Shown: positions 10,301 through 20,130, numbered from the stretch's first letter. The stretch: 32,305 nt of DNA from Plantago elongata (GCA_036897095.1 JAYMSP010001427.1:1-32305); one strand, 5' to 3'. Notes: generated by a model from the letters alone, not told the origin. Program-made: numbers and translations.

Positions 10301-13300
10301 TCAGGTAACTCATTATACTTCATTGGGTTTTCTTGCACCTTAATAATGCAGTGCTTTATATCTTTTAAGGCGGGAGGTAAATTAATATAATAGTATACAT
10401 TGGGGTCTGTCTGTTAACTTAACCATTGTTACCAGACCTGCTAAGGTAAATACTTCAGTGATCATTATGCTGTATCGAAATGCTGGTTGTAGTTTGTCTA
10501 TATGTTGTGTGTGAAGCATGATTTATTTCTTCAATACCTGAGTTGGTACTGTGAATATTTTGGTTCAGGTGCTGCTATAATCTTTGAATTTCTTCTATAG
10601 AGATTCTCAGTTAGTGATCTGTGAGTTTTTCTTATCCTAGTAGAAGAGTCCTCTTTTCATACATTTTAACTGTTGAAGTATTGATGGAGATCTTGGTTCA
10701 TATGAAAGATGTTCGATATCGAGGAAACAGAATGGTGAGTTAGCTGCAGCTAATCCACAGTTTGGTTTTAACGGTATGATTTTTGATAATGTGTGATTTA
10801 TGTAGTAGTATCATTTAAAACAAATGCGGTGTTTAAGTGAACCAAATTCTTCTGGTCAGTAACTATTGGGCATAAAGTGTTGGGTTGAGTGACTTGAATT
10901 CAATGGGGATTATTATATGTTATACTTCCTCAAGTGTTCGCATGCTTGTGTGTGTAGCAGTGCTGCATCGAAGATTTTATTAGATGTCAGTCTTGGTCCA
11001 TCAACCACTAGGGTTGTTTTGTGATTGAATATTTGGGGATGCTATGTCTTCAATGGATGCAGTTATGAGGTATCTATGCATGCGCAAAGGTTCAACCAAT
11101 ACGGAGCTATCTTACTTTGTCAACACATTATTCTTTCATCTGAGAAGCAATAATTGTCCCTTGGTTCTTCAAATTAGAAAGTATAAACCATCTTATAGGA
11201 TTGAAAAGTCAGTGCTGTTGCTTTGTAGTTTGCTGGTTTAGTTAGGATGTAAACCAACTAACTTCCTGTATCTTTTTGCTACTGAGGTTTAGTGGCATTT
11301 TTTCAGTGTATTACCCCGGTTAGCTTCACTTGGTTTGGCATGCCGTGACCATGCACAATCTTCCTGGTTTCCTAGGTTGCATGCTACCAGAGGTCATTGA
11401 TTTTGATTTGCTATTCTTCATCACTCCCATCGAGAGACCATTTTCTCTTTTGGCCTTGCTTGTTTCCATAACACATTAGTTCTTTTTTCCCTCACATCTC
11501 ATGTATTTTTTCAAGATTAACTATCATTCAAATTGTTTAAGCATTATACCAGTGGGCAGTTTCATATCTACGTTCTGTGTTTTCATCTTAGATGAAATAT
11601 CCCCTCCATCTGAGTGAGTTCCTTACATTTCCCTTTTGGTTTTGCACGTTGTTTAAGTGTGTATAGTAGTATGTTTTAGTGGTGGGATCCATAAGTATAG
11701 TGATGAACGTGGACGGAAAAGGAAGCGTAAATTAATGAGTGGCTGGATGGAAAATCATGTAAAAAATGAATGGGGTGGAGGGAGTATGGACGTTCCAACT
11801 TGTTTCGACCAAAAAATGAAAAATAAAAAGGGTTTTAACCCAATTCTTTCATGGGTATGAGAATGGTGTCTCATGCGGGTGTCATTATAATTCGTATATG
11901 GTTGTGGAAGGATGTATATGCATGTAGATGAAATTAAATTGAATAAACTATGTTTTATCCTCATTGACAGGAGGATAGAGACAACAAACGCAAGGCCCAA
12001 GAGGAAGAGAGAAGGTGGGTTCTAAATTTTATTTTTACAATATTCTGCTGTTTTAGATAGAAAGTTACTTACTAGAACATTTTATTCAGATCAAAGGACC
12101 GTAGAAGCCGGGAGCCTGAAAGAGAAGCTAGCCTGGAGCGAGATGGAGGCAATAGTCGTGAACGTGGGCGGGATAATGATGTTAGGAGCCGAGATCGTGA
12201 TAGGCATCATGACAGGGAGCGAAATTATGATAGAGAGCGAGAAAGAGATAGGCGCAGCAGCTATGACTCAAGGAGTCACAGACGATCTCGTTCCCGCTCA
12301 AGAGATTATGATCGGCAGAGGTAATTTATTTGTATAAATTTTGATTTGCAGTAAGTAATACTCTATGATCATTGTGTGTGTGTGTGTTTTTTTTTTTTCA
12401 ATAATAAAATGGAGTCATGTTAACTTGAAATACCAAGCAAGGTAGGAATACCTTTGTTACAAAAGATGATGCCAGTTCAGTTAGATGCAACTAGGTAAAG
12501 CTAATAGCAATATGGACAAGCCCATATATAAACTAACTATACTAGTGCAGGAAAATAAACAATACTCCAAGTCGGTGCGGATTCTCTGACCCATTTTATA
12601 ATCCCAAAAGTACCCCATTCTTGCTATTGGTACATGTGGCAACATCTAACCCTAGTAATTAAGAGTGAAATTTAACCATGGTCAATGAAAAAAGTTCCTA
12701 GTAATTTTCTTTCAACTTATTACTCCCTCCGTCACGAGAAGAAATTACACGTATTCCTTTTATGGACGTTCCACGAAACTAGACACGTTTAAAAAATAGC
12801 AAAAAGTTACCTCCACTAACTAATTTAATATCTATATTATACTCAAAAAGTACCTCCACTAACTAATTTAATATTATAACAATAAACAATTGACTGCATT
12901 AAAAACAACGCCGAAAAGTTTTGTGTCTAATTCCTCATGACGGAGGGAGTATTATTTTTTGGTTTGCTAAATATAGACTCCAATGAATCTAAAACATACA
13001 CCGTAAATCATTGTTTCTGGCGTCAGTTCCTACTTTCCTCACAGATTCACATCAATAAGCTATAAACAATTCAGGATTTTTGTATTGTTCTTAACTTTAT
13101 TGTTATTGCTCTTAACTTCCGAAATATCCCGTTATTGTGCAATTACCTCTTTGCACAAGTTCTTTACCAAGTAAATATATGAATCATCAGCTTCTTTTCT
13201 TAACAAAATCTTTAATTATGTGGATTTCTTTCTTAATGAATTGCCTGAACTAATCTGTTGGATGATCACTTGCTCCAATAATCATACTGAAGTTTAAAAG

Positions 13301-13736
13301 GTTAAAAATATTTGCTCTGTTCTCTCGTGAGGTTCTGTGAAAAATAGTTGACTATACATACTTAGTGGTCTATATTTAGTAAATGTGTGAGATTAATTAA
13401 CATCAAATGCGGCTGATTAAAGTTTTGATGGATAAATAACTGTAAATTTTCATTCATTATGGTTAAGTTTCATTCTCAATTACTTGGGTTAAATGTTGCC
13501 ACATGTTCCAATAGCAAGAACGGGGCATTTTAGGGGTTATAAAATGGGTAGAGGATCCACATCGACTCCAAGTAGGATGGCTAAACTAGACTAGCTTGCT
13601 TCTATGATCTGTGTGTGAACTCAAGGTGACAGGATGATTAGGATCTGTATTGTATTGGTAATTTGGTATTGTATGTGTTTTTGAATATATACTCAACATG
13701 GTGTTGGGTTTGAGCAGGCGGCGTGAACGTTACTAG
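7351..13736 (+). CDS. LUC7-like U1 snRNP-associated splicing factor
   Basis: Plant homologue of yeast Luc7p, a U1 snRNP component that helps choose 5' splice sites in the nucleus. Thirteen exons with GT-AG introns give 406 aa: 7351-7497, 7662-7714, 7876-8044, 8124-8187, 8689-8768, 8845-8992, 9307-9368, 9474-9536, 9854-9912, 10223-10304, 11971-12014, 12090-12320, 13718-13736. The protein starts MDALRKQLDVLMGANRNGD and has a first zinc finger (C33, C41, C56, H60), a coiled-coil middle (about 85-245) and a C2H2 finger (C270, C273, H289, H295). From about 310 it has an RD/RE/RS tail, the form seen in Arabidopsis LUC7A/LUC7B. The frame closes exactly over all 13 exons and the length is normal. Introns 10 (1,666 bp) and 12 (1,397 bp) are long; intron 12 holds transposons. 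Exon edges are by eye; the identity is very secure. Confidence 0.95.
12573..13564. mobile_element. MULE-like element in LUC7 intron 12
   Basis: A perfect 9-bp direct repeat, ACTCCAAGT, lies at 12564-12572 and 13565-13573. Inside it the two ends are inverted copies over roughly 120 bp: the left arm 12573-12695 reads CGGTGCGGATTCTCTGACCC onward, and the reverse complement of 13441-13564 reads CGATGTGGATCCTCTACCC onward. Both then share CATTTTATAA, TTCTTGCTATTGG and ACATGTGGCAACAT. Long arms plus a 9-bp duplication are the hallmark of Mutator-like elements. No transposase is encoded, so it is non-autonomous. It makes up 71% of the host intron together with the Stowaway MITE nested within it. Confidence 0.85.
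12723..12949. mobile_element. Stowaway-type MITE nested in the MULE-like element
   Basis: The 227-bp element is flanked by TA (12721-12722 and 12950-12951). Terminal inverted repeats are CTCCCTCCGTCACGAG at the left and, read from the right end, CTCCCTCCGTCATGAG. These are standard for Tc1/mariner-derived Stowaway MITEs. Internally, 12801-12885 contains a direct repeat of about 45 bp built around ACCTCCACTAACTAATTTAA. It lies just inside the left arm of the surrounding element, so it inserted later. Confidence 0.9.
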
Positions 13737-14306
13737 CTGGAGAGTGAAGTCTCTAGTTGGCTGGATGTATCTTGTTGGGTGCCATGATTTTGTGCTAGAG
13801 ATGTGACTTTTGTTTCTGCTTTGGATTGAGGATATTTATTTTTATTAATAATGTACTACAGTACCTCGTGTCAATGAATTGATAGTGGTCGTGAATTCTG
13901 ATGGTGACACAGCTCAGTTCGTTTACATTATATAGAAGTACTACTCCGGTAGTGCAGTTCACCTGCGTTACATTATATGGAGTTATATGGTTGGTGATGA
14001 CTGTAAAATTAATGATTCTTGTTCTTGTTATTACTATTACTTAACGGAGTACATTACATATTTACAATACATTACATGTTGAAATAATCCAGTCCTGCTT
14101 CGTTTGCTGGGATTAGTCCATCGACAATACCATGCTACAATATTTGATTTCGTTTCAAATTATACGAAAGGGTCTGTTAGGGTTATTGTTCAATGTATGA
14201 ACATTGGCAACAATTCCTCTGCAATATATTGTCTGATGCTTTAAAGACATTACCATGATTGTGTAATGTGTAATAAATATAACACGCAATACATTAAACC
14301 ATCGGA
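13737..14306. other. LUC7 3' UTR and downstream DNA
   Basis: The first ~150 bases after the LUC7 stop are the likely 3' UTR: T-rich, with AATAAT-type elements near 13,845-13,850 that could serve in polyadenylation. The rest, up to the hAT-like element, has no gene I can recognise. Confidence 0.5.
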
Positions 14307-14314
14307 CTGTAGTA

Positions 14315-15168
14315 TAGGGGTGAGCAAAAGTGCGACCGGACCGAAAAATCGGCCTTAATCGGACTGAAAATTGGTCCTCGGTCCGGTCCGGTCCTCGATA
14401 TTGAGGATTTCAACATTTCGGTCCTCGGTCTGGTCTGGTCCAAAAATCGACAAAATCGCGTGTCCACCCGTCAGATTGATATTTTGAAAAAACCGGAGGA
14501 AAGTACAACATATGGGCCGTTAGTCATTACCCCCAAATTTCCAATCTGCCAAACCTAGTCCCTCTTCGATCTCAACCTCCCCACCGCCCGCCTGCCGTTG
14601 GCGACCTTCCGATCTCCTCGCACACTCCATTCTCGCCGGAAACAGCTTCTCATTTCCCGTTCCTTCACGCTCTGCCGCTAATTAGCTCTACATCCGCCGC
14701 CTCAGCTTGACCTTTTGCTAACATTTCCACTGTTCGGTCGTCGGCATCCAGTCACTCGCGACACCACCCACCTTCGTCGACCACCAGTCCACCACCCATC
14801 GACCATAGCTCCACGTCTCCACCCATCAACGGTCGACCACAACTCCGTATCTCTGGAGTCTGAATCTTCTGCTCTAAAACCACAACCACGGATTCCGAAT
14901 TGTTGAAAGAATAGGGAAAATATATGAAAGAATTGGGAAAATCTGGAGCTAGGGTTTCTCTGGAGGCTGGAGCAATAAAATCTGATAATGCTAAGATCTG
15001 AGGGGTATTTCTACAATTTCAGATTCTCTTGGGATCATTTTGTCTAATTTTTTTTTAATAAAATTCGGTCCGTTCGGTCCAAGCCCGAAATCAGACCGAC
15101 TTTTTCGGTCCGGTCTGGGCCTGGACCGATCCAATATGGGTCCGGTCCTGGATCGATGCTCACCCCTA
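14315..15168. mobile_element. Non-autonomous hAT-like element (TAGGGGTGAGCA family)
   Basis: The element has perfect 12-bp terminal inverted repeats, TAGGGGTGAGCA at 14315-14326 and TGCTCACCCCTA at 15157-15168. A perfect 8-bp target duplication, CTGTAGTA, lies at 14307-14314 and 15169-15176; 8 bp is the hAT value. Sub-terminal blocks are dense in GGTCCGGTCC and ACCGGACC words in both orientations. The interior (about 14,520-14,900) is markedly C-rich and unlike the surrounding AT-rich DNA. It has a 63-codon frame at 14715-14906 but no recognisable domain and no transposase. The interior may be a captured host fragment; that is an inference. Total length 854 bp. Confidence 0.88.
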
Positions 15169-15176
15169 CTGTAGTA

Positions 15177-16440
15177 TATTATTCTATAGGGTACTAGAGT
15201 GCAACTGAGATGATGTAAAAAAATAACCCTCAAATGTTGTGAAAAATAAAATATGTTCCGATCTTCTTTGAGGGTCGATCCCAATCCACTTAGTGTTTTA
15301 TATACTTCCCTTTAGGAGTTTTGTCCGTCAATTATCATATAAGTGGGGCCACATTCACAATATAGAGGTGGCTTTTATGTGCCGACTACTTTAGAAAACA
15401 CATGTCATCATCTCACATAGGCGACCAAACTTCGACGTGTGCCCCCGAATCTTTTTTATTATAAATAGAAGAGCATTTACTTGTATTGGTAAGTAACTAC
15501 TTCAAATATTCCACTTTAGTGGTTCGAGCTTTAGCTTGATCAACATCTAATTTCGTTGAGTTCGAGCCCGGTTTATCATAAGTAAACTGATCCAAAAGGA
15601 TTTAACCTCTTCTTTTCATTTTAAGTACTTGCCGAGCCTCGTACCCTTGCAGAGTGACATACCAAAGCTGAACATCGTACCTACATTCTCCTCCCCGTTC
15701 ACACAACTAAAAGAAATTGATTGATAGATAAATAGATAATTGAGTGATTAAATTAATGATCCATTCCTATGTAGGTGTTTAGTGTTTAGAGGAATTAGTA
15801 CTGTACTAGTTAATGTAATTAATCCTTTAAAGTTATTATTATGTGTGCAGTAAGTGGTGGTGAAAATGAAATCATCTTCTTTCAGACCACCACCTCTCAT
15901 TGCCCCCCTCCTCGAGGTTAGGATCATTTCTTCATTTCCTTCCTTCCTACTCAGGGAAGAAGACAAACTTTTATTCTTCATATGAACCTCTTCAATCGCT
16001 TCGCTAGTGTTATACACTTTATTTTATCTTCTTCTCATCTATTCAAATCTTATGTTATATACACTATTTAATTCTATCGATCTCTATATACAGTCAATCT
16101 CAGTCATATGCAAATGCTATCTATGATGAGCTCCTTTGAGGACCCAGCCAGATAAAATTTTCTAAAATCTGTCATGCCATCAAAATGATCAATGATTTGA
16201 TAAGATGCGTCAAGCTACAAGCTCAGGCATGTCATTCTACCAGTTTACCATTTCCCTACACTACACTGTCCTCTTATTCTCTCAAGATCAGTTTCATTAA
16301 TGATCAGGTACTTCATGTAGATTTCAGGAAAAAAACTATAACTCGACAGTATTTGCTTGCTCCAATTAAATTAATGTTTGAAATAGCATGCGGACCGGAA
16401 TTTGATACTAAACAAATTAAACCTGAAGCGTAGTTTATCG
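15177..16440. other. Intergenic, possible small ORF only
   Basis: No supported gene. The one frame worth noting is on the minus strand at 15748-16017 (89 codons), listed separately. The remainder is AT-rich with a few short runs but no paired repeats that I could confirm. Confidence 0.4.
15748..16017 (-). CDS. Hypothetical small ORF, 89 aa, doubtful
   Basis: An ATG-initiated minus-strand frame in DNA that does not look like the surrounding repeats. Its central part is basic then acidic (SLSRKEGNEEMILTSRRGAM, then GGGLKEDDFIFTTTY), after which it becomes unremarkable. A basic stretch followed by an acidic patch and a tyrosine recalls precursors of small secreted peptides such as the RGF/GLV family. 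However, I see no signal peptide in this frame and no conserved proline/histidine/asparagine end, so that is only a resemblance. It could be one exon of a spliced gene, a relic, or chance. Confidence 0.15.
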   Translation of the reverse strand: MYNTSEAIEEVHMKNKSLSSSLSRKEGNEEMILTSRRGAMRGGGLKEDDFIFTTTYCTHNNNFKGLITLTSTVLIPLNTKHLHRNGSLI

Positions 16441-17431
16441 AGTACACCTAAAACTGTATAAAACAGTTTAGGGTGTAATCGCCATACCATACTCGGAAAT
16501 ATTAGGTTCGACTATATATAAATCTAATCTAGAAACCTAATCTCAAATTTAATAGAATATGCTGGAGAAATAACATGACAAAGAGATATAAGTTTCTAGT
16601 AAATTATATTTCTATAATCCCCCGAGCCTCATGGTGAAAATATCCACTATACGAATAATGAATACAAAGAACTACTCTAGATCTATTCTATGAATATATC
16701 TAGATGTGAAACAACTAAGCAAGTGTAAAGAATCAACTCTACCAATCTACCTATCAACCTCTAAATTTTAGATAGACAAAGCTTAGAAAACTATGATAGA
16801 AATTGTAAATCTAAGAATAAATAAACTCTCGGTTTTTCTTGATTGTTCCTCGTAGACTCCATCGATTTCTATATGTATCTTGATGAGCTTTTGGGGTATA
16901 TATAGTTGTCAAAAAACGTGCATAGCTCATCAGAGTTGTTGTGATCTTTATTACTTGCAGTTTGAGTCCTAATCGGCTTCTACTTCAAGATTTACTCCAA
17001 CTCAAGCTCTCAATCCTTGTTGAATCTGACTTGCAGATTCTCTTGGATTCTTCTTCATTGCATGACCCTCTATATATAATAGTGGTGAATGTCTATATGA
17101 ACATGAGAGTCCTACATTGAGTCTTGTTCTTAATCCAATCGACTTCTTCTTCCTTTAGGAAACTCTAAGCGAAGCACAATCCTTGTTGTATTAGATTTGC
17201 AACGCTCCATGATTCTATGAGATCTTTTATCCTAAAATATCTACACACATATATATCAAAAGCCGTGGAAATAATTAGTGATTAGAAAAAACGTAAAAAC
17301 TATAAACAAACTATATATATCAAGTGTGAGAATCTGTCAAGTCGTAGGGTGTATCCAGTACACCTACTGAACTTAGTGAACAAAAATTCTGGGAGTGTAT
17401 CCTATATACACCCAGAAATCTCACACTTACA
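16440..17431 (-). mobile_element. Probable 3' LTR of a Sirevirus-like Copia element
   Basis: The right edge is clear: reading the minus strand, the purine tract AAATTAAGGGGGAGAT (17447 down to 17432) is followed at once by TGTAAGTGTGAGATTTC, the expected start of a 3' LTR. The LTR contains palindromic patches such as GGGTGTATCCAGTACACC (17346-17363) and GTGTATCCTATATACACC (17395-17412). It also has a minus-strand TATA-like box, ACTATATATACCCC (16890-16903). The far edge is not fixed; TGTATAAAACAG near 16455 is one candidate. The matching 5' LTR is not in the window. Palindromic LTR motifs are a described trait of Sireviruses. Confidence 0.55.
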
Positions 17432-17805
17432 ATCTCCCCCTTAATTTTTGTCTTTCTTCATATCAACTATAAACCTGTCAAAACAAGTGCATCATATATA
17501 TATACTATCTCCTCCTCAAGTCAAGAGATTTCTCCCCCTTAATCAGAGTAATAGAGATAATATAATTAGACAAAAGTAACATAGAATCCTAGGAATATAA
17601 CAACCCAACACGTTGGCCATAACACGCATTGGTGTAGTCAATACACTCCATCATTCCTGCTCAGGAACATACTGGTCATAACACACTGGTGTGTTCAGTA
17701 CACTCCAACATCCACTGGTGTAGTCAGTACACTCCAACATCCACTGGTGTAGTCAGTACACTCCATCAGTCCTGCACTTGTTGACCATCTCTCCCCCTTG
17801 ATATG
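17432..17805 (-). repeat. Three polypurine tracts and 29-bp tandem repeats
   Basis: On the minus strand AAGGGGGAGA-type tracts occur three times, at 17432-17447, about 17530-17541 and about 17790-17799. Only the first abuts the LTR. Repeated polypurine tracts upstream of the 3' LTR are a known Sirevirus signature. Between the second and third lie tandem 29-bp units starting at 17684, 17713 and 17742 with the core CACTGGTGTAGTCAGTACAC. A looser relative is at about 17626-17652. Confidence 0.7.
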
Positions 17806-18440
17806 CTGAAAGCAAAAATTTTAGGTTGGTTTTCATTAGTTGAAGGGTTCCTATTTGTTGATCAATTGTAGCCACCTGACTTCACAAGAAGCATCAATTG
17901 TATCATAGGAAGAATCAAACCATTGCAGATCAAGTGTACCGGTTCCACCATATCGTCAGCAAAACCGTAAAGATTAAGAACATATATGGGAGCACTGGTG
18001 GAGTTTCCTTTCACCTCAAAGCCAACAAGATGATCAGACACTTGTTAACCCATATCAACCGTCATACCTTCCTTGAGCTTGTAGATTAGGGAAGCTATTC
18101 ACAATCCTTGCCACTAGTAAGTTCCTTGATCACATTAGCCTTTTCCATGCTAGTGGTGTCCTTGATAACACTTGGTGTGTCCAGCACACCCTTCAGCATA
18201 TCCGGTGTAACATTAAACAACTTCTTACGGAGATACACTTCACCATAATCCGTAGAACGAAGAATCAACAAACTCCTTGGTTAGATCACAGGAGAACTCA
18301 CAGATAAGTTTGGGAGAAAAAAACAAACTGATCCTAGCAACTAACAAGACTCCAGAAAACCAAAGACACTATGAAGCTTAAAATTAGGCACATGGATATA
18401 CTTCTCACACAATCTATTTCCCTTTAGTAATTACCATGGT

Positions 18441-19214
18441 CAGGGCCGTCTCAGAGATTTAAGGGGTCCTGTGCCAATTTTTTAAAATAAGGCCCTGACT
18501 AATATCAATGTTAATTTTATTATTTAAAAAAAATGCATAACAGATTAATATAAATGCAAAAATAAATTTTAATACTCCCTCTGTTCCGGATTTATCTTCC
18601 CGCGAGATCAAATTCATATTTTAAGAGATAGTGATGGGAAGATGAAGTTGAGACGGACGAAAAATGAATGCGGGAAGATAAATGGAACGGAGGGAGCATT
18701 ATATTTTGAAAAAATATCATATTTGTAAATATTATGTTAAAAGATATAAGTAAAACAACATATTGAAAATGAGTAAAAAATCACTATAACTGCAAAATAA
18801 TGTATAACCAAAAAAGAAGTTCAAAAAATATAAATATTTCAAATAATAGTAAAAGAGAAAATTATTTTCCACTTTTATATTTAGTTTTCATTAATTATTA
18901 TGAAAATAGTATATATCTAATTTTAACATGTAAAAGGAATAAATAAAAAGCAAAATGAACATGAAGGATACAAATGTGAAAGGAAATATAAAGGAGTAGA
19001 AAACAAAGGAGTAAGGAAATTAAAAGAAATGGGGATCTCGAGCGTAGAACTTGTGACTTTTTATACAAAATAACCTCTAAAACCCATGTATGGCCACTAG
19101 ACCACTCTATTGCTATAAAATTCTTTTACGTTTTATATATACATATAGATTTAGAGATATAATATTGGGACCTGTGCGGTTGGCTCAGCCTGCACAGAGC
19201 TTTAGTCGGACCTG
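18441..19214. mobile_element. Non-autonomous hAT-like insertion, 774 bp
   Basis: The left end CAGGGCCGTCTCAG and, read from the right, CAGGTCCGACTAAAG are imperfect inverted repeats matching at 10 of the first 13 positions. They are flanked by ACCATGGT (18433-18440) and ATCATGGT (19215-19222), an 8-bp duplication with one mismatch. CAGGGCCG ends and 8-bp duplications are typical of plant hAT elements. The sub-termini both carry CCTGTGC next to a G-rich word. The interior is very AT-rich, non-coding, and contains a Stowaway MITE. It splits the env-like pseudogene in two, so it arrived after the retroelement. Confidence 0.75.
18575..18696. mobile_element. Stowaway-type MITE nested in the hAT-like element
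   Basis: The 122-bp element has inverted ends CTCCCTCTGTTCCGGATTTA at the left and, from the right, CTCCCTCCGTTCCATTTATC. A TA precedes the left end (18573-18574); the right flank reads CA, a decayed TA. The two halves pair almost throughout (TTTATCTTCC against GGAAGATAAA), so the single strand would fold into a long hairpin. No coding content. Confidence 0.8.
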
Positions 19215-19641
19215 ATCATGGTGGATGTCTCAGACACATCCTATTTATCCTTGTCAATAGCAGATGGTGTTTCCATTACACCCTCCTGGTCATCAACAAT
19301 TTCCTTTGGTATGCGTGTCTCCATCACACCAGGTCGGGTAGCTACATCGTCCATAAGTTCATGGATCAGTGTTATGGGATCATTGTGCACAAGTCCTTGA
19401 AAATCGTTTCAACATCAATGTGTGCGTCATCAACAACATTCTTTTCCTTATAGGAAGGGTATCTTGGCCTTGGAAGATGTCATGGTTATTTTTCCCTTGT
19501 CTTTGCCATGTTTTGGTCTGGATGCAGTAGCTAGCGTATCCTCCACACCCTCTGTCTCAAAATTTATGGCATCAACTTCAACCAGTGGTGTATTGGATAG
19601 ACCGTGTATATCAGTTAGTGTAGGCACTACACCCTCTTGGT

Positions 19642-20130
19642 TAGGGGTGAGCATTGAGCCAGACCCGGACCGAACCGAGCATGGTCTGAGATGGCCCGGA
19701 CCAAAATTTAGCTAAAATTTTCATCCCGAGGCCCGAACCTAAAAATGTTCGGTCCAGGACCGGACCGAAAAAACCGGTACGGTCCGATACTAGACCGACC
19801 ATGCCCGAATTAAAAAAAATTAAAAAAAGAAAAATGGTCGTCAACATCATCAGAGACATTCGTTAGAATTGTGTACAACTGAAATAGAGGCGGAGCAGTG
19901 CAAAAAGGTCGAGGCGGCGGCGAGGATAAACACTTAATCGAGGCCGTGAGAGGTGGAGGGAGGGTGGTGAGGTGAATGGAGGCGGCAGCAGAATGGATTG
20001 TGGCACGAATATCAATATAATGGAGTAGAATTCCGATCTAACAACGAGAGGTGGAGGGTGGGCGCGAGATGGAGGAGGCAGCGCACGATTGGTGGAGGGA
20101 GGCGGAGAGGAGCCCATATATACCATTTTT
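19642..20130. mobile_element. Second hAT-like copy, right end lost
   Basis: Begins with TAGGGGTGAGCA (19642-19653), the same 12-bp terminus as the complete element at 14315. The GGACCG-rich sub-terminus is followed by an A-rich run (19809-19828). This order mirrors the right end of the 14315 copy read backwards, so the two copies lie in opposite orientation. A GC-rich interior follows at about 19,885-20,115. No matching TGCTCACCCCTA end occurs downstream, so the copy is truncated or its end has diverged. The insertion point is inside the env-like linker of the Sirevirus-like remnant. The CTCTTGGT to its left is the presumed target site, but its partner was not found. Confidence 0.65.

Larger units (their letters stand above)
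17806..19640 (-). pseudogene. Decayed env-like / plant transposon-domain ORF
   Basis: Minus-strand reading frames broken by stops and shifts lie between the 3' polypurine tracts and the upstream edge. From upstream to downstream, 19650-19223 encodes a linker with recurring EGV-x-x-TP motifs (for example EGVMETPSAID and EGVVPTLTD). Then, after the transposon gap, comes a folded-looking stretch at about 18265-18100 (DYGEVYLRKKLFNVTP, then MLKGVLDTPSVIKD). A further piece at about 18088-17890 (DHLVGFEVKGN, then APIYVLNLYGFADDMV) follows. The position between pol and the 3' LTR matches the env-like ORF of Sireviruses. The KKLFNVTP-type segment recalls the plant transposon protein domain found in many plant retroelements; that match is from memory and unconfirmed. 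It cannot make a functional protein. Confidence 0.45.

Noticed and set aside
11044..11860. Frames within LUC7 intron 10 (11044-11241 and 11657-11860)
   Set aside because: No known domain, and no splice pairing that keeps the LUC7 frame; treated as chance frames in a long intron.
12143..12337. Plus-strand 64-codon frame inside LUC7 exon 12
   Set aside because: It is an out-of-frame reading of the RS/RE-rich exon; the correct frame gives the arginine-rich tail and closes with the rest of the gene.
17898..18089. 63-codon plus-strand frame
   Set aside because: It is antisense to the env-like pseudogene, whose minus-strand sense fits the retroelement order.
19863..20126. Proline-rich minus-strand frame (87 codons)
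   Set aside because: It lies in the GC-rich interior of the truncated hAT-like copy and shows no domain; composition alone explains the proline richness.
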